64,000 nt of DNA from Calothrix sp. PCC 7507 (GCF_000316575.1 NC_019682.1:2726001-2790000), one strand, 5' to 3'. Shown: positions 43,238 through 55,434, counted from the first letter of the stretch. The notes: generated by a model not told the origin, from the sequence alone. Numbers and translations are program-made.

Positions 43238-45343
43238 TTAAGTTAATCCCACTACAGTTATGAGCATATCTATTAACTTAATAGCGATAAACGGCACAAT
43301 CACTCCACCTAAGCCATAAATCAAGAGATTACGTTGCAGCAGTTGATTGGCTGTCAAGGGTCGAAATTGTACACCCTTTAAAGCCAAGGGAATTAATGCG
43401 GGAATAATCAAAGCGTTGTAAATCAGTGCTGATAAAACGGCAGAATTGGTGCTAGTCAACTGCATGATATTGAGGTTTTGCAGGTTAGCAGAGGCAAATA
43501 TTACCGGAATAATGGCAAAGTATTTAGCAATGTCATTAGCAATAGAAAATGTGGTTAATGCCCCACGAGTCATTAGCAATTGTTTACCAATATTGACGAT
43601 ATCAATTAGCTTTGTGGGGTCTGAGTCCAAATCCACCATGTTAGCGGCTTCTTTTGCTGCTTGAGTACCAGTATTCATCGCTACGCCGACATTCGCCTGT
43701 GCCAGCGCTGGCGCATCGTTAGTTCCGTCCCCAGTCATCGCTACTAGTTTACCTGCTGCCTGCTCCCGTTGAATGACGCTAATTTTGTCTTCTGGTGTGG
43801 CTTCAGCAATAAAGTCATCTACTCCAGCTTCTTTGGCAATGACAGCAGCAGTAATCCGGTTGTCTCCAGTCAACATGATGGTACGCACACCCATGCGTCG
43901 CAACTGCTCAAAACGATCGCGGATGCCTGGTTTAACAATATCTTTAAGATAAATGACACCGTAGATTTCGTAATCAAGGCAAACGGCTAGGGGTGTGCCT
44001 CCGAGATGAGAAACTTTTTCATAGGCGGCATCTAATTCGGGTGTATCGTGTCCGTTGCGAGAGCGGACAAACCCTTTAATTGCTCCGACTGCTCCCTTGC
44101 GCGCTTCACGTCCACCGGGTAAGTTTGTCCCACTCATCCGGGTTTTGGCGGAAAATTCCACGCCTTGTACCTGATCGTAGTCGAGATCCACTCTGACACC
44201 TAACTTTTCTGCTAGTCGGACGATGGATTTACCTTCTGGTGTATTATCAAATACGCTAGCTACCCAGGCGACATTAGCAACTTCTTCTATTGAGTGGCCG
44301 TTAATGGGGATAAATTCTTCCGCTAAACGATTACCGAGGGTAATTGTACCTGTCTTGTCAAGAACTAAGGTGTTAATATCTCCACAGGCTTCAACGGCTC
44401 GCCCTGATGTGGCAATGACGTTAAATTGGGCGACTCGATCCATGCCAGCAATACCAATAGCACTGAGTAAACCGCCAATAGTTGTGGGGATTAGTGCCAC
44501 TAATAGGGCAACCAAAATGGATACACTGACTGGGCTATGGATATAGTAGGCGATCGCTGGCAGAGTTGCCACGACAAACAAAAATACTAAACTCAAAACG
44601 GCTAGTAATACTGTCAGAGCAATTTCGTTGGGTGTTTTGCTGCGTTCTGCCCCTTCTACTAGGGTAATCATCCGGTCAATAAAGCCTCTTCCAGGGTCAG
44701 TAGTAATCCGGATAATAAGTTCATCTGAGATAATTCTCGTGCCACCTGTGACAGAACTCGCAACGTCAGAACCTGATTCCTTGAGGACTGGTGCAGATTC
44801 GCCAGTAATTGCTGATTCATCCACCGAGGCTACACCCATCAACACTTCTCCATCGGCAGGAATGATGTCACCAGCAACTACGTAAATAGTATCACCCCGT
44901 TTGAGGCTGGTAGAGGGTGTCTCGCTAATTGTGCCATCAGGAGCGAGTTTTTTAGCGATCGTCTCAGATTTCGTTGACCGTAGTGCATCGGCTTGGGCTT
45001 TACCGCGTCCTTCAGCCACTGCTTCTGCAAAATTGGCAAACCACACGGTAAAGAATAAAGTTGCCGTTAACAAGCCGTTGAATAGTTGCGGGTTCTTTCC
45101 CTGGGCTGTTCCAAACAAATTGGGATCAATTGTTACCGATAGGGTGATGATTGTACCCATCCAAACCAAAAACATCACTGGGTTTTTGATGGCATCTTTG
45201 GGATTGAGTTTAATAAAAGCATCCTTAATGGCTCTGAGGTAAAGCCACTTGGTATTGATCTTCGCCTTTTTGCGTGCGGGACGGCGATCGCCAGGACGAG
45301 AACGTGGGGGTCTAGATTTGGGGGTAGTTGCAACGGGGTTCAT
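43238..45343 (-). CDS. kdpB: K+-transporting P-type ATPase subunit KdpB
   Basis: 701 residues from ATG 45343. The reading frame extends 36 codons upstream, but that part is translated heptamer-like repeat and has no family similarity. The protein hydrolyses ATP to drive potassium uptake. Visible are ITGESAPV (A-domain), VLDKTGTIT with the phosphorylated Asp, MLTGDN, and [18 protein letters not shown]. Seven membrane helices are expected. A basic N-terminus (~1-35, [16 protein letters not shown]) precedes the first helix and is longer than in E. coli. It is the second gene of kdpABC. Confidence 0.96.
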   Translation of the reverse strand: MNPVATTPKSRPPRSRPGDRRPARKKAKINTKWLYLRAIKDAFIKLNPKDAIKNPVMFLVWMGTIITLSVTIDPNLFGTAQGKNPQLFNGLLTATLFFTVWFANFAEAVAEGRGKAQADALRSTKSETIAKKLAPDGTISETPSTSLKRGDTIYVVAGDIIPADGEVLMGVASVDESAITGESAPVLKESGSDVASSVTGGTRIISDELIIRITTDPGRGFIDRMITLVEGAERSKTPNEIALTVLLAVLSLVFLFVVATLPAIAYYIHSPVSVSILVALLVALIPTTIGGLLSAIGIAGMDRVAQFNVIATSGRAVEACGDINTLVLDKTGTITLGNRLAEEFIPINGHSIEEVANVAWVASVFDNTPEGKSIVRLAEKLGVRVDLDYDQVQGVEFSAKTRMSGTNLPGGREARKGAVGAIKGFVRSRNGHDTPELDAAYEKVSHLGGTPLAVCLDYEIYGVIYLKDIVKPGIRDRFEQLRRMGVRTIMLTGDNRITAAVIAKEAGVDDFIAEATPEDKISVIQREQAAGKLVAMTGDGTNDAPALAQANVGVAMNTGTQAAKEAANMVDLDSDPTKLIDIVNIGKQLLMTRGALTTFSIANDIAKYFAIIPVIFASANLQNLNIMQLTSTNSAVLSALIYNALIIPALIPLALKGVQFRPLTANQLLQRNLLIYGLGGVIVPFIAIKLIDMLITVVGLT

Positions 45344-45456
45344 AAATTTTAGTGAGTGGGGAGTGGGGGAGTGGGGGGAGATGAGGGAGTCGGGGGAGAT
45401 GAGGAAGCAAGCTAATAATTTATTCTTTCTTATCCCCCTCATCTCCCTCACTTCTT

Positions 45457-47142
45457 CTAGCTACCAGAGGTGAGTTTAAAACCCTCGGCTAAGGGGCCTA
45501 AAGCCAAGATGGGAAAGAAAGTTAGCACCCCCAAAATTAAAATCACTATAGATGTAACACTAGTAAATAGCAGAGAATCGGTTTTGAGAGTGCCAGGAGT
45601 TTCGGGAACTGGCGGTTTATGAGACATACTCTCAGCCAATAGTAAGAGGGCAATAATGGGGATGTAGCGTCCTGCCAAGATGCTGAAACAAGTACTTAAA
45701 TTCCACCATAAGGTGTTATCTTTCAATCCCTCCAAGCCAGAACCATTGTTTGCGCCAGCTGAGGCATATTCATAAACCACCTGGGAAATACCATGAAAGC
45801 CGGGGTTGGTGATTCCAGATAAGGAAATTGGGTAGGCTAGGGCGATCGCACTGGGAATCAAAACGGTGATTGGATGAATCAGCAATACTACACTGGCGAG
45901 GACTATTTCCCGTTTTTCAATTTTGCGCCCTAAAAATTCTGGGGTGCGCCCTACCATTAATCCTGTGAGGAAAACGGTGAGAATTAGGTAAACGAATAGG
46001 TAAGCAGTCCCAGTTCCCTGTCCTCCCCAAATCATCTGGAGAAACAAGTTAAATAAAGTAGAAAATATTCCTGGCGGCATTAAGGAATCATGCATCCCGT
46101 TGACAGCACCGCACATGGTGGCGGTAGTCATAACTGCCCACAACGCTGTCTGCGCCCAGCCAAATCGCAGTTCTTTGCCTTCTAAATTGGGTTGTTCCAA
46201 TCCCAAAGTGGTATTAATGAGGGGATTACCTTGCAGTTCTCCTACTGCTGTGACTCCAACCAGCACGACAAAAATTATAAACACCATCCAGAAGAGTAAC
46301 CAAGCCTGTTTGATGTTGTTGGCAAATATACCGTAGGTGTAAATCAAGGCGGCAGGAATCGCAATCATGGCGATCGCTTCGATTAAATTAGAAGCGCCAT
46401 TAGGATTTTCAAAGGGGTGGGCTGAGTTAGCGCCAAAAAAGCCACCGCCGTTCTCACCTAACATTTTGATCATCTCAAACGATGCTACTGGCCCCCTAGC
46501 AATATACTGTGTTCCTCCTTCCAAGGTTTTGACAACCAGTGTTCCCGCCAATGTTTGCGGTACACCTAGCAAGATTAAGGCGATCGCCCCCATCACCGAA
46601 ATAGGTAACAATACCCGCGTAATTCCACGGGTGAGGTCAACATAAAAGTTTCCCAGTGTTCTACCTGTCAGCCCGCGAATAAAGGCAATTCCTACCGCCA
46701 ACCCAGTGGCGGCTGAAGTGAACATCAAAAAGCCTAAAGCCGCTACCTGGCTAAAATAGCTTAAAGTTGTCTCGCCTGAGTAATGCTGCTGGTCAGTATT
46801 TGTCACAAATGAAACAACTGTGTGCAACACTATATGCCAGGTAGGAACACTCAAGCCATTGGGATTCCAAGGCAAAAATCTCTGAAAATATAGGAGAAAA
46901 TACACTACAATGCCCATAATTAGGTTGCTAAGTAGTACTGCCCTGGCATACTGCCCAGCCTTCATGTCATCTGTTCTCCTGACACCAGCTAACAAGTAGA
47001 TACTCCGCTCTATAGGTTTCATTAAAGGGTCAAGCAGTGTTTTTTCTCCCAAGAACACACGCGCTAAGTATTTTCCCAATATCGGAGTAATAACTACGAC
47101 AATCAACAGCGTTAACCCAATTTGTAAAAAACCTTGTCCCAT
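45457..47142 (-). CDS. kdpA: K+-transporting ATPase subunit KdpA
   Basis: 561 residues with about ten membrane helices, the channel-like K+-binding subunit. Motifs include [49 protein letters not shown] and [16 protein letters not shown], the four filter-like loops of KdpA. First gene of the kdpABC operon, with a 113-base spacer of repeat DNA before kdpB. Its promoter must lie in the 800-base region shared with the divergent histidine kinase. Confidence 0.97.
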   Translation of the reverse strand: MGQGFLQIGLTLLIVVVITPILGKYLARVFLGEKTLLDPLMKPIERSIYLLAGVRRTDDMKAGQYARAVLLSNLIMGIVVYFLLYFQRFLPWNPNGLSVPTWHIVLHTVVSFVTNTDQQHYSGETTLSYFSQVAALGFLMFTSAATGLAVGIAFIRGLTGRTLGNFYVDLTRGITRVLLPISVMGAIALILLGVPQTLAGTLVVKTLEGGTQYIARGPVASFEMIKMLGENGGGFFGANSAHPFENPNGASNLIEAIAMIAIPAALIYTYGIFANNIKQAWLLFWMVFIIFVVLVGVTAVGELQGNPLINTTLGLEQPNLEGKELRFGWAQTALWAVMTTATMCGAVNGMHDSLMPPGIFSTLFNLFLQMIWGGQGTGTAYLFVYLILTVFLTGLMVGRTPEFLGRKIEKREIVLASVVLLIHPITVLIPSAIALAYPISLSGITNPGFHGISQVVYEYASAGANNGSGLEGLKDNTLWWNLSTCFSILAGRYIPIIALLLLAESMSHKPPVPETPGTLKTDSLLFTSVTSIVILILGVLTFFPILALGPLAEGFKLTSGS

Positions 47143-47549
47143 TTAGTTTGCGCTCAATTATATTTAAGTACTAGATAACCAATTATTAGAATTAACACAT
47201 CAACTGCTTAATAATTTATCAATGTGAGCGATTAGACCACATCTCATCTGAACTAATTTCAATCCATCAATCTGGATTAACTGTTTTCAGTTGCTACTTT
47301 CTTCTAAATGCTTCTTAAAGTTTCAGTCAAGAATATTTAAGTTTTACATTTGGTTATTTATCTCGCTTGTTTATTTGTTTATACAATAGATTTTTAAAAG
47401 CTGCTACTTTCAGGTGTATGACAGTTTATGATGTTTTTATCACATCACACACTGTGAATTGAGTATAAGATTACACTATTTTATGTATCGAACTTTCAGA
47501 TAAAAAAAGTTAGTAAAAAATTATATTACATGGCTAATATTTTTGGAGA

Positions 47550-47665
47550 TATAGCGGTTCCCATATTGGTGAGGTACAGGAATAAAAAATTAAACGCCGA
47601 TGGAAGAGGATAAACGCAGATAAACGCAGATAAATTTGTACTTCACTAGATTAGGAAACACTATA
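47550..47665. repeat. MITE-like element, TATAGC family, copy 2
   Basis: 116 bases with ends TATAGCGGTTCCC and the complement of TATAGTGTTTCCT. The interior differs from the other copies and holds two AAACGCAGAT units. Confidence 0.55.
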
Positions 47666-47730
47666 TAAGAATCATATTTGATTTCTGAAAAACCTCAGTA
47701 TGACTTGAAGAACCTAATTACAAAGTTACT

Positions 47731-47837
47731 TATAGCGGTTCCCATTCAGATGCAGTACAAAATCATATCGCCAGATGTAGGGGCGCGGCAGTACCGTGCC
47801 CTTACGGGTGTACCTCACGTAACCGAGAATTGCTATA
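47731..47837. repeat. MITE-like element, TATAGC family, copy 3
   Basis: 107 bases with ends TATAGCGGTTCCC and the complement of TATAGCAATTCTC. The interior GTAGGGGCGCGGCAGTACCG stretch matches the layout of copy 1. Confidence 0.7.
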
Positions 47838-47945
47838 TTGCTTGCCTATCAAGATTGACGCACTAAGCAAATACATTCAAAAATTAAAGCTGACTACTAT
47901 ATTTAGTTAGATTCAACATAGTTTTAAATACCTGAAAATACAACA

Positions 47946-49052
47946 ATGAAATATGGACTATTAACTATAAAAAATGGTGTTTCAAATTTTGAGGAAAATT
48001 GGCAGACATACTGGCTAATAGCGATCGCCTTTGCTGTGGTGATAGCATTAGAATACTTAACACCGCCTCAGTATGTATTTGGCTACCTTTACACAGGGCC
48101 AATTTTGTTAGCAAACTCTCGATTAAATCGTGCTGCTGTTTTTAGCGTCACATTAGCAGCTGCGGGATTAACACTATTGAATTTATTGATCCCATCCTTA
48201 GAAAGGATTGATCCGCCGACATTGGCAAATCGCCTGATAGCAGTATTGGCATTATTAGTCACAGGGTGGTTAAGCCAACGCAATCGGCGTAATGAAGAAG
48301 CGATCGCCGATACCCAAGCACAATTACGCTCCCAAGAGCAACTAGCTAGGATGCGTGAAGATTTTGTTTCCACACTAACTCACGATCTGAAAACACCCCT
48401 ATTAGGCGCAATTGAAACGCTGAAATATTTTCAGAATGGGCAATTTGGCGAAGTCACACTTATCCAAGAAAAAGTCCTGCAAACAATGACTCGCAGTCAT
48501 CGCAACACACTACAATTAGTACAAACACTGTTAGATGTATACCGTAACGATGCCGAAGGGCTAAAACTACAGATATCGCCTGTTAACTTAGAAACAGTAG
48601 CAGAAGAAGTAATTGCCACCCTGAGTGAACTAGCAAGAACTCGTCAAGTATACGTGACTCTCCATTATGGCGAATCAGATTACCGCCGCTTTTCCTGGGT
48701 TAATGGTGATTCTTTGCAACTTGGGCGAGTTTTTAGCAATCTTGTGATTAACGGCATTAACCATACTCCCCGTAGCGGTAAAGTGGAAGTAGTACTAGAA
48801 AGCGATTCCGAAAATCAAGTCGTGAAAATACTCGATAGTGGCCCCGGCATTACCGAAGAAGAGTTACCTTATCTATTTGAGCGATTTTATCAAGGATATA
48901 GCGATCGCCACGTATCCGGATCTGGATTAGGGTTATATTTAACTAGGCAAATTATTGAGGCACATGGCGGTACAATTTGGGCAGAGAACCGCCCAGCACG
49001 AGGCGCACTCTTTGGTTTCCGCCTACCTGCTCGTCTACCCCCAGCAAATTGA
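47946..49052 (+). CDS. Membrane sensor histidine kinase
   Basis: 368 residues. Three or four hydrophobic segments (~20-115) lack a large periplasmic loop, somewhat like the membrane region of KdpD. The H-box is STLTHDLKTPL, the N-box NLVINGINHT, G1 DSGPGI, F-box LFERFYQG and G2 GSGLGLYLTRQI; all are intact. It precedes the LuxR-type regulator by 46 bases of heptamer repeats, so the two form a two-component pair. Its divergence from kdpABC and the missing kinase in the local KdpD suggest a link with potassium, which is only an inference. Confidence 0.9.
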   Translation: MKYGLLTIKNGVSNFEENWQTYWLIAIAFAVVIALEYLTPPQYVFGYLYTGPILLANSRLNRAAVFSVTLAAAGLTLLNLLIPSLERIDPPTLANRLIAVLALLVTGWLSQRNRRNEEAIADTQAQLRSQEQLARMREDFVSTLTHDLKTPLLGAIETLKYFQNGQFGEVTLIQEKVLQTMTRSHRNTLQLVQTLLDVYRNDAEGLKLQISPVNLETVAEEVIATLSELARTRQVYVTLHYGESDYRRFSWVNGDSLQLGRVFSNLVINGINHTPRSGKVEVVLESDSENQVVKILDSGPGITEEELPYLFERFYQGYSDRHVSGSGLGLYLTRQIIEAHGGTIWAENRPARGALFGFRLPARLPPAN

Positions 49053-49056
49053 AAAG

Positions 49057-49105
49057 ATGACAAATGACAAATGACAAATGACAAATGACAAATGACAAAT
49101 GACAA
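49057..49105. repeat. Seven perfect ATGACAA heptamers forming a start codon
   Basis: Seven head-to-tail copies of ATGACAA fill the space between kinase and regulator. The last copy supplies the ATG and first codons of the regulator gene. Confidence 0.95.
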
Positions 49106-49791
49106 AACCTGCTACTACAATAAAAATCTTACTCGTTGAAGATGATGAACTGTTTCGCCTCGGTTTAAGGATGCGTTTGCAGCAGGAAACAGGCTTAGAA
49201 ATCGTAGCAGAGGCAGAGGATGGGGAACAAGCCGTAGAGTTAGCTAATCGTTATCCCCTAAATTTAGTCTTACTAGATATAGGTTTACCAGGAATTGGTG
49301 GGATTGAAGCTTGTCGTCAAATCAAACAACAGCAACCAAATTTACCGATTCTCGTTTTAACATCTCGTTCAGAAAAACCCTTAATCACAAGATTAATTGC
49401 TGCTGGGGCACAAGGGTACTGCCTCAAAGGTATTCCAGCTGAATCTCTGATATTGGCATTGCGTTCAGTAGCAGCGGGTGCTTCCTGGTGGGATCAAACA
49501 GCGACAACGGAAATTAGAGCAGCTTTAGAGGGGAACTCCACAGCGTTGCTGTCTGAAAAAACCACCGAAACCCTAGAAAACCCTTTAACAAAGCGGGAAC
49601 AAGAAATCTTAGCGCTAGTAGCAGCTGGCAAAAGCAATCAAGAAATTGCCGAAACTCTGTATATTGCCCCCGGTACAGTGCGGGTTCATGTCCATGCCAT
49701 CTTACAAAAATTAGAAGTACGCGATCGCACTCAAGCCGCAGTTCTAGCTATTCAAAAAGGAATGGTAGCACCAGAACTGTTATTGAATTAG
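49099..49791 (+). CDS. NarL/LuxR-family response regulator
   Basis: 230 residues. Receiver domain ~8-125 with acidic pocket VEDDEL, phosphoacceptor Asp in LVLLDIGLPG, TSR and the Lys in CLKG. Then a LuxR-type helix-turn-helix at ~165-225 (LTKREQEILALVAAGKSNQEIAE, then VRVHVHAILQKL). It binds DNA when phosphorylated, presumably by the preceding kinase. KdpE belongs to the OmpR class, so this is not KdpE. The start codon is the last unit of a heptamer tract and has no ribosome-binding site, which suggests coupling to the kinase gene. Confidence 0.93.
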   Translation: MTKPATTIKILLVEDDELFRLGLRMRLQQETGLEIVAEAEDGEQAVELANRYPLNLVLLDIGLPGIGGIEACRQIKQQQPNLPILVLTSRSEKPLITRLIAAGAQGYCLKGIPAESLILALRSVAAGASWWDQTATTEIRAALEGNSTALLSEKTTETLENPLTKREQEILALVAAGKSNQEIAETLYIAPGTVRVHVHAILQKLEVRDRTQAAVLAIQKGMVAPELLLN

Positions 49792-50129
49792 CCTCCACAT
49801 TGCAACTTTATTGAAACTTTAAAATTCCACCTTAAAAATTTAAACTTATTAATCTAGATTTCATAAAGATGATGAATTTATCACTAATCTATTTACTAAA
49901 AAGTTGACTTTTAAGATGCATCCTCATAACCGCAACTTGCATCCGGCATAGCTTTCATGCCGATTGCTAACCTTTTTCTCAAAATACTCTAGCTGCTACA
50001 GTAATATCACAGTAGCCAATGTTATTTATTTAGCATAAACTTTACTTAGATACATAATATCAAGTTTTTTGGGTTTTACCTAATTAAGAAAAGGCTCTAA
50101 TTGCCGATTCAATTCAATAGTAGAAGTGT
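49792..50129. other. Intergenic before the giant surface-protein gene
   Basis: About 340 AT-rich bases. CGGCAT-agctttc-ATGCCG at 49944-49962, with CCTTTTTCTC soon after, may be a terminator for the two-component pair. Nothing else is seen. Confidence 0.5.
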
Positions 50130-53100
50130 ATGCATGAGTGTACGCTTCTACTTAACGCTGTATTGCCGAATTCATCAGTCCAGAGTCAACAGGTAATAGT
50201 TCCAAAGTTTTATTTACCAACAGCGATTATTATGATGCAACTGCTAGAAAACAAAACTTTTAAAACCCACGTTAGTTCTGCTCAAATATTCTCTACACCA
50301 AATAAAGACATCGTCTTTATAGATACAGCAGTTCCTGATTACAACAGCCTGATAGTTGGCACAAAACCAGGCTTCCGAGTTGTTATCCTCGACCCCACAA
50401 AAGACGGGGTTACACAAATCACAGAATCATTAGCGACAGGTAAATTTAAATCAGTTCACATTGTTTCCCACGGTAGCCAAGGCAGCCTGGAGCTAGGGGC
50501 AACTCAGCTAAATACAGAAAACATAACACTTTATATTAATCAATTACAGCAGTGGGCAAATGCTTTAACTAATGATGCAGACATCCTGCTTTATGGTTGT
50601 GATGTCGCCAGCGGAGAAGGCACAAAATTTGTGCAGCAAATTAGCCAACTAACCGGGGCAAATGTTGCTGCTTCCACTAACAAAACCGGAAATGCAGCTT
50701 TAGGTGGCGACTGGAATTTAGATTTTAGCATTGGGGAAATTAACTCTAGCTTGGCATTTCGGACTGAAGAAATGCAAGCTTACAACGGAGTTTTAGCTGT
50801 CGCTGGTGACGTGATCATCAACGAATTTTCTCAAGGTAGTAATGGGAAAGAATGGGTTGAACTTCTCGTCGTTACTGATAACCTGAATCTGCAAGGTCAC
50901 AGGTTAGTTGATGGTAGTAGCTCAAACTCACTAAACATCACTTTATCGGGTTCCGGTTTTAGTTCGTTGAAAGCTGGGACTTTAATAGTGTTGTATAACG
51001 GCGGTGATGTCGATGCCACTATCACACCAGACTTAACCTACGACCCGACAAAAGGAGACTATGTACTACAGATATCATCTCAGAATAGTACCGGATTATT
51101 TGCAGTTACTCGTAGTACTGGTTGGAATAATACAACAGGCGCTTTTACTAATACTGATAATACAGATATACCTCGGTTACTAAATGATAGCGGTACTGAA
51201 ATAGCTAAATTTGCCAGAACTACCACTCCTGGAGGGAGCCTAGCTAGTGCTTACTTTGGTAACACAGGATCAGGTGCTACAAATTCTGCTAATTGGTCAA
51301 CTGACTTTAATTCTGCAGGTGCTAATCCTGGTCTAGCCAACGGTGGCGCTAACACTACCTGGATTAACAGCTTGCGTGTAAACGACGCGCCTGTACTGAA
51401 TAAAGATATTGATTCAAAACTGCCAACCATTAATGAAGATGTTTCCAATGCCGATAACAAAGGCATTTTGGTCGCCGACCTGATTAAAAACTTAGTCACT
51501 GATACCAACAAGAATTCTCAAGGAATTGCTGTTACTGGCTTGAGTGGCTATGGTACTTGGCAATACTCGCTTAACGGCGGCACTACTTGGACAGACTTCA
51601 GTCAAGTTTCCGATGCTTCCGCTACAGTCTTAGCAGGTTTGACACCCCTTTATAACGGCTCGTTAGGTGGCACACCCAACACCCAAGGCTGGCTGCAATT
51701 TGGCGCTACACCACCAGTTACCATACCGTTCGTAGGTACTGTACCTGTTGGTGGCACTCAGACCAATAATGGTGTTGAAACTAAACTCGTTAGCACTCAG
51801 TTGGGAGGAGCTGGTTACAGCAACTATAATGGCGGTCTACCAATTCCATTAAACCCAGCATTTCCGGTTCTTGACCGCAACCAAGGCTTTACCCTGAGTT
51901 TCGATCTCAAAATTAACACTGAAAGCCACAGTAGTGATGATAACGGTGACGGGATTCAAGACCGAGCTGGTTTTAGCGTCATTGTTGTTACTAGCGACAA
52001 CACCAAGGCAATTGAACTTGGCTTCTGGGGAGATGAAATTTGGGCGCAAAACGATGGACCTAACACTGCTACAGGCCCGAGTAAAACACTATTCACTCAC
52101 AGCGCCACAGAGAGGGTCTCATACGACACAAAAAGCGCACTCACCCGCTACGATTTAAAAATCCAAGGCGACACATATTATCTATTCGCGGCAGGTGGAA
52201 CAACACCAATTCTCACAGGTTCCCTACGTAACTACACAGCTTTTGACCACACCAAAGCTGGTCCAGGGGGAACATCTCTCCCTTATGACCCATACGAACG
52301 AACCAACTTTGTATTCTTGGGTGACAATACTACCTCTGCACAAGCTGACGTTAACCTACAGCGGGTAGAACTCCAAGCTAATACCAGAGTCCGCTTTGTC
52401 CCCAATCCTGACTATTACGGTACGGCTGACATCAAGTTCCGCGCCTGGGATGGGACAGATGGCTCAGTTAGCGGTGCTACTGGGGTCAATGCCGATATTA
52501 ATGGTGGCAAGACAGCATTCAGCACTAGCATAGAGTATGCTACTATCTCCGTTAACCACAACCCAGTAGATGTTAATCTGGGTGACAGCGTTATTGCCGA
52601 AAACAGCAGTAATAATAAAGTCGTTGGTACTTTATATGCAGCCGATCCCGATTTTGACAGCAACGCCAATAGCTTTACTTATACTCTACTAAATAATGCT
52701 GGGGGACGCTTCGCCTTAAATGGTAATCAGATTGTTGTCGCTAATGGCAGCTTGCTCGATTTTGAAAGCAGCAAAAGTCATGTCATTCGCGTCCGCACCA
52801 ATGATAATAACGGTGGTAAATTTGAAAAAGACCTCACCATCAATATAACCGATGTTAACGAGGCACCAACTACCGTTACCATCAACAACACCACTGTCGC
52901 CGAAAACAGTGCTGGCGCAATCATTGGTAGCCTGAGTGTAACAGACCCCGATGCAGGTAGTAGCCACACCTTCAGTGTGAATGACGATCGCTTTGAGGTC
53001 AAGAATGGACAACTCAAACTCAAGGACGGTATCAGCCTTGATTTTGAAGCTACACCTAACATTCAGTTACAGGTGACAGCTACTGACAATGGTACTCCAG

Positions 53101-55424
53101 CACTCAGCAAGACTCAATCTTTTGCGATCGCTGTAACGGACGTTAACGAAGCACCAACTACCGTTACCATCAACAACACCACTGTCGCCGAAAACACTGC
53201 TGGCGCAATCATTGGTAGCTTGAGTGTAACAGACCCCGATGCTGGTAGTAGCCACACCTTCAGTGTGAATGACGATCGCTTTGAGGTCAAGAATGGACAA
53301 CTCAAACTCAAGGACGGTATCAGCCTTGATTTTGAAGCTACACCTAACATTCAGTTACAGGTGACAGCTACTGACAATGGCACTCCGGGACTAAGCAAAA
53401 CTCAAAACTTGACTATCGGCGTGACCAATGTGAACGAAGCGCCCATCGTTGCTAATACTATCTCAAACCAGACATCACAAGCTGGCACAGTATTCAACTT
53501 TGAAGTCCCAGCAAACACCTTCACTGATGTGGATGCGGGAGATGTCCTCACTTATTCTGCTACCCTCGCTAATGACAGTGCTTTACCCAGTTGGTTGAGC
53601 TTCAATCCTGCCACACGCACCTTCAGTGGTACTCCAGGCTACGGCGATGTCGGCAGTTTGAACATCAAAATCACAGCTACAGATACTGCTGGTATACCGA
53701 ACAAAACCACCTTTAGCATTGGCATTACACAGGCTGAAAATGTCAATATTGTCACAGGTACAGATGTTGGCGAGACATTCGTTGTTACAGACAAGACAGA
53801 CATTATAGATGCTAAAGATGGTGATGATAGTGTGAGTGCGACTGTTGTCAATCTCCGGCAAAATGACATAATCAATGGCGGAAATGGAAAAGACACTTTC
53901 ATTCTCAGTGGTGGCAGCATTTCGGACACACTTATCATCGATTTCAGCAATCCCAATAATCAAATTCAAGGCATCTCTGGTTTATTAGTATCAAACGTCG
54001 AGAGCTTTGATGCTAGAGGTTTTCTCGGTACAATTAACTCTATTGGCGGCGCTGGTAACGACACCATTTATGGGGGCAAAGGTGCAGATACCCTCAGAGG
54101 TGGTGATGGCAATGATACTCTCAGGGGTGGGGCAGGTAAGGATCTGCTCATTGGCGGTAATGGTAATGATACATACTTCGCCGATGCTGAAGATATCATT
54201 CAAGAGGAAATAGATGGTGGTACGGATACTGTTTTATCCTCCATCAGCTACACATTAGGTGATAACCTAGAGAACCTCACTCTTAGAGAAAACGCTGCTA
54301 TTAATGGTACGGGCAACGCGCTTAATAATCGGATTATTGGTAATATTGCCAACAATATCCTTTCTGGAGGTGATGGTGATGATATCCTCGAAGGCGGTGC
54401 TGGTAACGACACACTCATAGGTGGTGCTGGTAAAGATCGTCTAATTGGAGGTGATGGTGATGACATCTACTATACTGACGGTAGCGATCGCATTGACGAA
54501 ACAATTACTGGTGGTACAGATACCGTATTTGCATCCTCAACCTACACTTTGGGTAATAACTTAGAGAATCTCACCCTCACAGGTGATGCTGCAATCAACG
54601 GTATAGGTAACGCTCTCAACAACATAATTATAGGTAATAATGCCAAAAACACACTGCGTGGTGGTGATGGTGATGACATCCTAGATGGTGGTGCTGGTAA
54701 TGACTCTCTTGATGGTGGTGCTGGTAAGGATCTTCTCAAAGGTGGTGATGGTGATGACTCCTACTACGTTGATGCTGCTGACATTATTGAAGAAGCTATT
54801 GATGGTGGTACGGATACGGTATTTGCATCCATCAACTACACCTTAGGTGCTAACCTAGAAAACCTCACTCTTAGAGGTGACGAAACGATCAATGGTACGG
54901 GCAACGCGCTCAACAATAGCATTAAGGGTAATAATGCTAACAATTTAATATCTGGCGGTGACGGGGGCGATCGCCTCTATGGTGGGATTGGCAATGATAC
55001 ACTCTTTGGTGAGAATGGAGATGATATCCTTGTAGGTGAAGCTGGTGATGACACCCTCACTGGTGGTGCTGGTAAAGATCAATTCCGTTTCTATATCGCT
55101 AATTCTTCCTTTAACACGGATGCTCTTGGAGTTGACACAATAACTGATTTCACCACTAAAGCTGACAGAATTGTCCTATACAAAAACACCTTTACTGTCC
55201 TCAACAGTCTGGTGGGTAAGGGTTTCAGTGTGGCTAGCGAGTTTGCACTTGTCAATGATGATACTGCTGCTGCTAGTAGCAGTGCGTTGATTGTTTACAA
55301 CTCTAGCAGTGGCAAGTTGTTCTATAACGAAAATGGCATTGCAGATGGTTTTGGTACAGGCGCTCATTTTGCCACTCTCACTAATACTCTCTCGCTGACA
55401 GCAACTGATTTCTTGATTCAGTAA
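50130..55424 (+). CDS. Giant DUF4347/cadherin/RTX calcium-binding surface protein
   Basis: 1764 residues. In order: DUF4347 (~60-220) with HIVSHGS and [10 protein letters not shown], a His/Cys-like pair; a lamin-tail-like domain (~225-350); a region with a lectin-like beta-sandwich (~515-730); one cadherin-type repeat, then two near-identical 96-residue cadherin-type repeats (909-1100); an Ig-like domain (~1105-1200); and RTX nonapeptide blocks (GGxGxDxL type, ~1310-1680). A C-terminal domain ends LTATDFLIQ, as in type I-secreted RTX proteins. It is probably exported without a cleaved signal and binds Ca2+ at the cell surface or in the sheath. The first residues are doubtful; ATG 50232 is an alternative. 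Confidence 0.88.
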   Translation: MHECTLLLNAVLPNSSVQSQQVIVPKFYLPTAIIMMQLLENKTFKTHVSSAQIFSTPNKDIVFIDTAVPDYNSLIVGTKPGFRVVILDPTKDGVTQITESLATGKFKSVHIVSHGSQGSLELGATQLNTENITLYINQLQQWANALTNDADILLYGCDVASGEGTKFVQQISQLTGANVAASTNKTGNAALGGDWNLDFSIGEINSSLAFRTEEMQAYNGVLAVAGDVIINEFSQGSNGKEWVELLVVTDNLNLQGHRLVDGSSSNSLNITLSGSGFSSLKAGTLIVLYNGGDVDATITPDLTYDPTKGDYVLQISSQNSTGLFAVTRSTGWNNTTGAFTNTDNTDIPRLLNDSGTEIAKFARTTTPGGSLASAYFGNTGSGATNSANWSTDFNSAGANPGLANGGANTTWINSLRVNDAPVLNKDIDSKLPTINEDVSNADNKGILVADLIKNLVTDTNKNSQGIAVTGLSGYGTWQYSLNGGTTWTDFSQVSDASATVLAGLTPLYNGSLGGTPNTQGWLQFGATPPVTIPFVGTVPVGGTQTNNGVETKLVSTQLGGAGYSNYNGGLPIPLNPAFPVLDRNQGFTLSFDLKINTESHSSDDNGDGIQDRAGFSVIVVTSDNTKAIELGFWGDEIWAQNDGPNTATGPSKTLFTHSATERVSYDTKSALTRYDLKIQGDTYYLFAAGGTTPILTGSLRNYTAFDHTKAGPGGTSLPYDPYERTNFVFLGDNTTSAQADVNLQRVELQANTRVRFVPNPDYYGTADIKFRAWDGTDGSVSGATGVNADINGGKTAFSTSIEYATISVNHNPVDVNLGDSVIAENSSNNKVVGTLYAADPDFDSNANSFTYTLLNNAGGRFALNGNQIVVANGSLLDFESSKSHVIRVRTNDNNGGKFEKDLTINITDVNEAPTTVTINNTTVAENSAGAIIGSLSVTDPDAGSSHTFSVNDDRFEVKNGQLKLKDGISLDFEATPNIQLQVTATDNGTPALSKTQSFAIAVTDVNEAPTTVTINNTTVAENTAGAIIGSLSVTDPDAGSSHTFSVNDDRFEVKNGQLKLKDGISLDFEATPNIQLQVTATDNGTPGLSKTQNLTIGVTNVNEAPIVANTISNQTSQAGTVFNFEVPANTFTDVDAGDVLTYSATLANDSALPSWLSFNPATRTFSGTPGYGDVGSLNIKITATDTAGIPNKTTFSIGITQAENVNIVTGTDVGETFVVTDKTDIIDAKDGDDSVSATVVNLRQNDIINGGNGKDTFILSGGSISDTLIIDFSNPNNQIQGISGLLVSNVESFDARGFLGTINSIGGAGNDTIYGGKGADTLRGGDGNDTLRGGAGKDLLIGGNGNDTYFADAEDIIQEEIDGGTDTVLSSISYTLGDNLENLTLRENAAINGTGNALNNRIIGNIANNILSGGDGDDILEGGAGNDTLIGGAGKDRLIGGDGDDIYYTDGSDRIDETITGGTDTVFASSTYTLGNNLENLTLTGDAAINGIGNALNNIIIGNNAKNTLRGGDGDDILDGGAGNDSLDGGAGKDLLKGGDGDDSYYVDAADIIEEAIDGGTDTVFASINYTLGANLENLTLRGDETINGTGNALNNSIKGNNANNLISGGDGGDRLYGGIGNDTLFGENGDDILVGEAGDDTLTGGAGKDQFRFYIANSSFNTDALGVDTITDFTTKADRIVLYKNTFTVLNSLVGKGFSVASEFALVNDDTAAASSSALIVYNSSSGKLFYNENGIADGFGTGAHFATLTNTLSLTATDFLIQ
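52854..53429. repeat. Two 288-base tandem cadherin-domain repeats
   Basis: Units 52854-53141 and 53142-53429 are almost identical in DNA and encode one 96-residue cadherin-like domain each. Recent duplication in a gene for a repetitive surface protein. Confidence 0.93.
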
Positions 55425-55434
55425 CAGGTTACAT

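Larger units (their letters stand above)
47143..47945. other. Divergent kdpA/histidine-kinase promoter region with two MITE-like elements
   Basis: About 800 bases, very AT-rich near kdpA. It holds two TATAGC-family elements listed separately. The plus-strand frame 47678-47866 mostly translates the second element and is rejected. No kdpF was found. No regulator site was identified. Confidence 0.6.

Noticed and set aside
45344-45451. 36-codon N-terminal extension of kdpB
   Set aside because: It translates GGGGAGTG-like repeats and has no similarity to KdpB; ATG 45343 is the likely start.
47678-47866. 62-codon frame upstream of the membrane histidine kinase
   Set aside because: It is mostly a translation of the MITE-like element at 47731-47837.
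52716-53350. Overlapping antisense frames in the cadherin repeats
   Set aside because: Pairs of nearly identical antisense frames are shadows of the duplicated sense-strand repeats.
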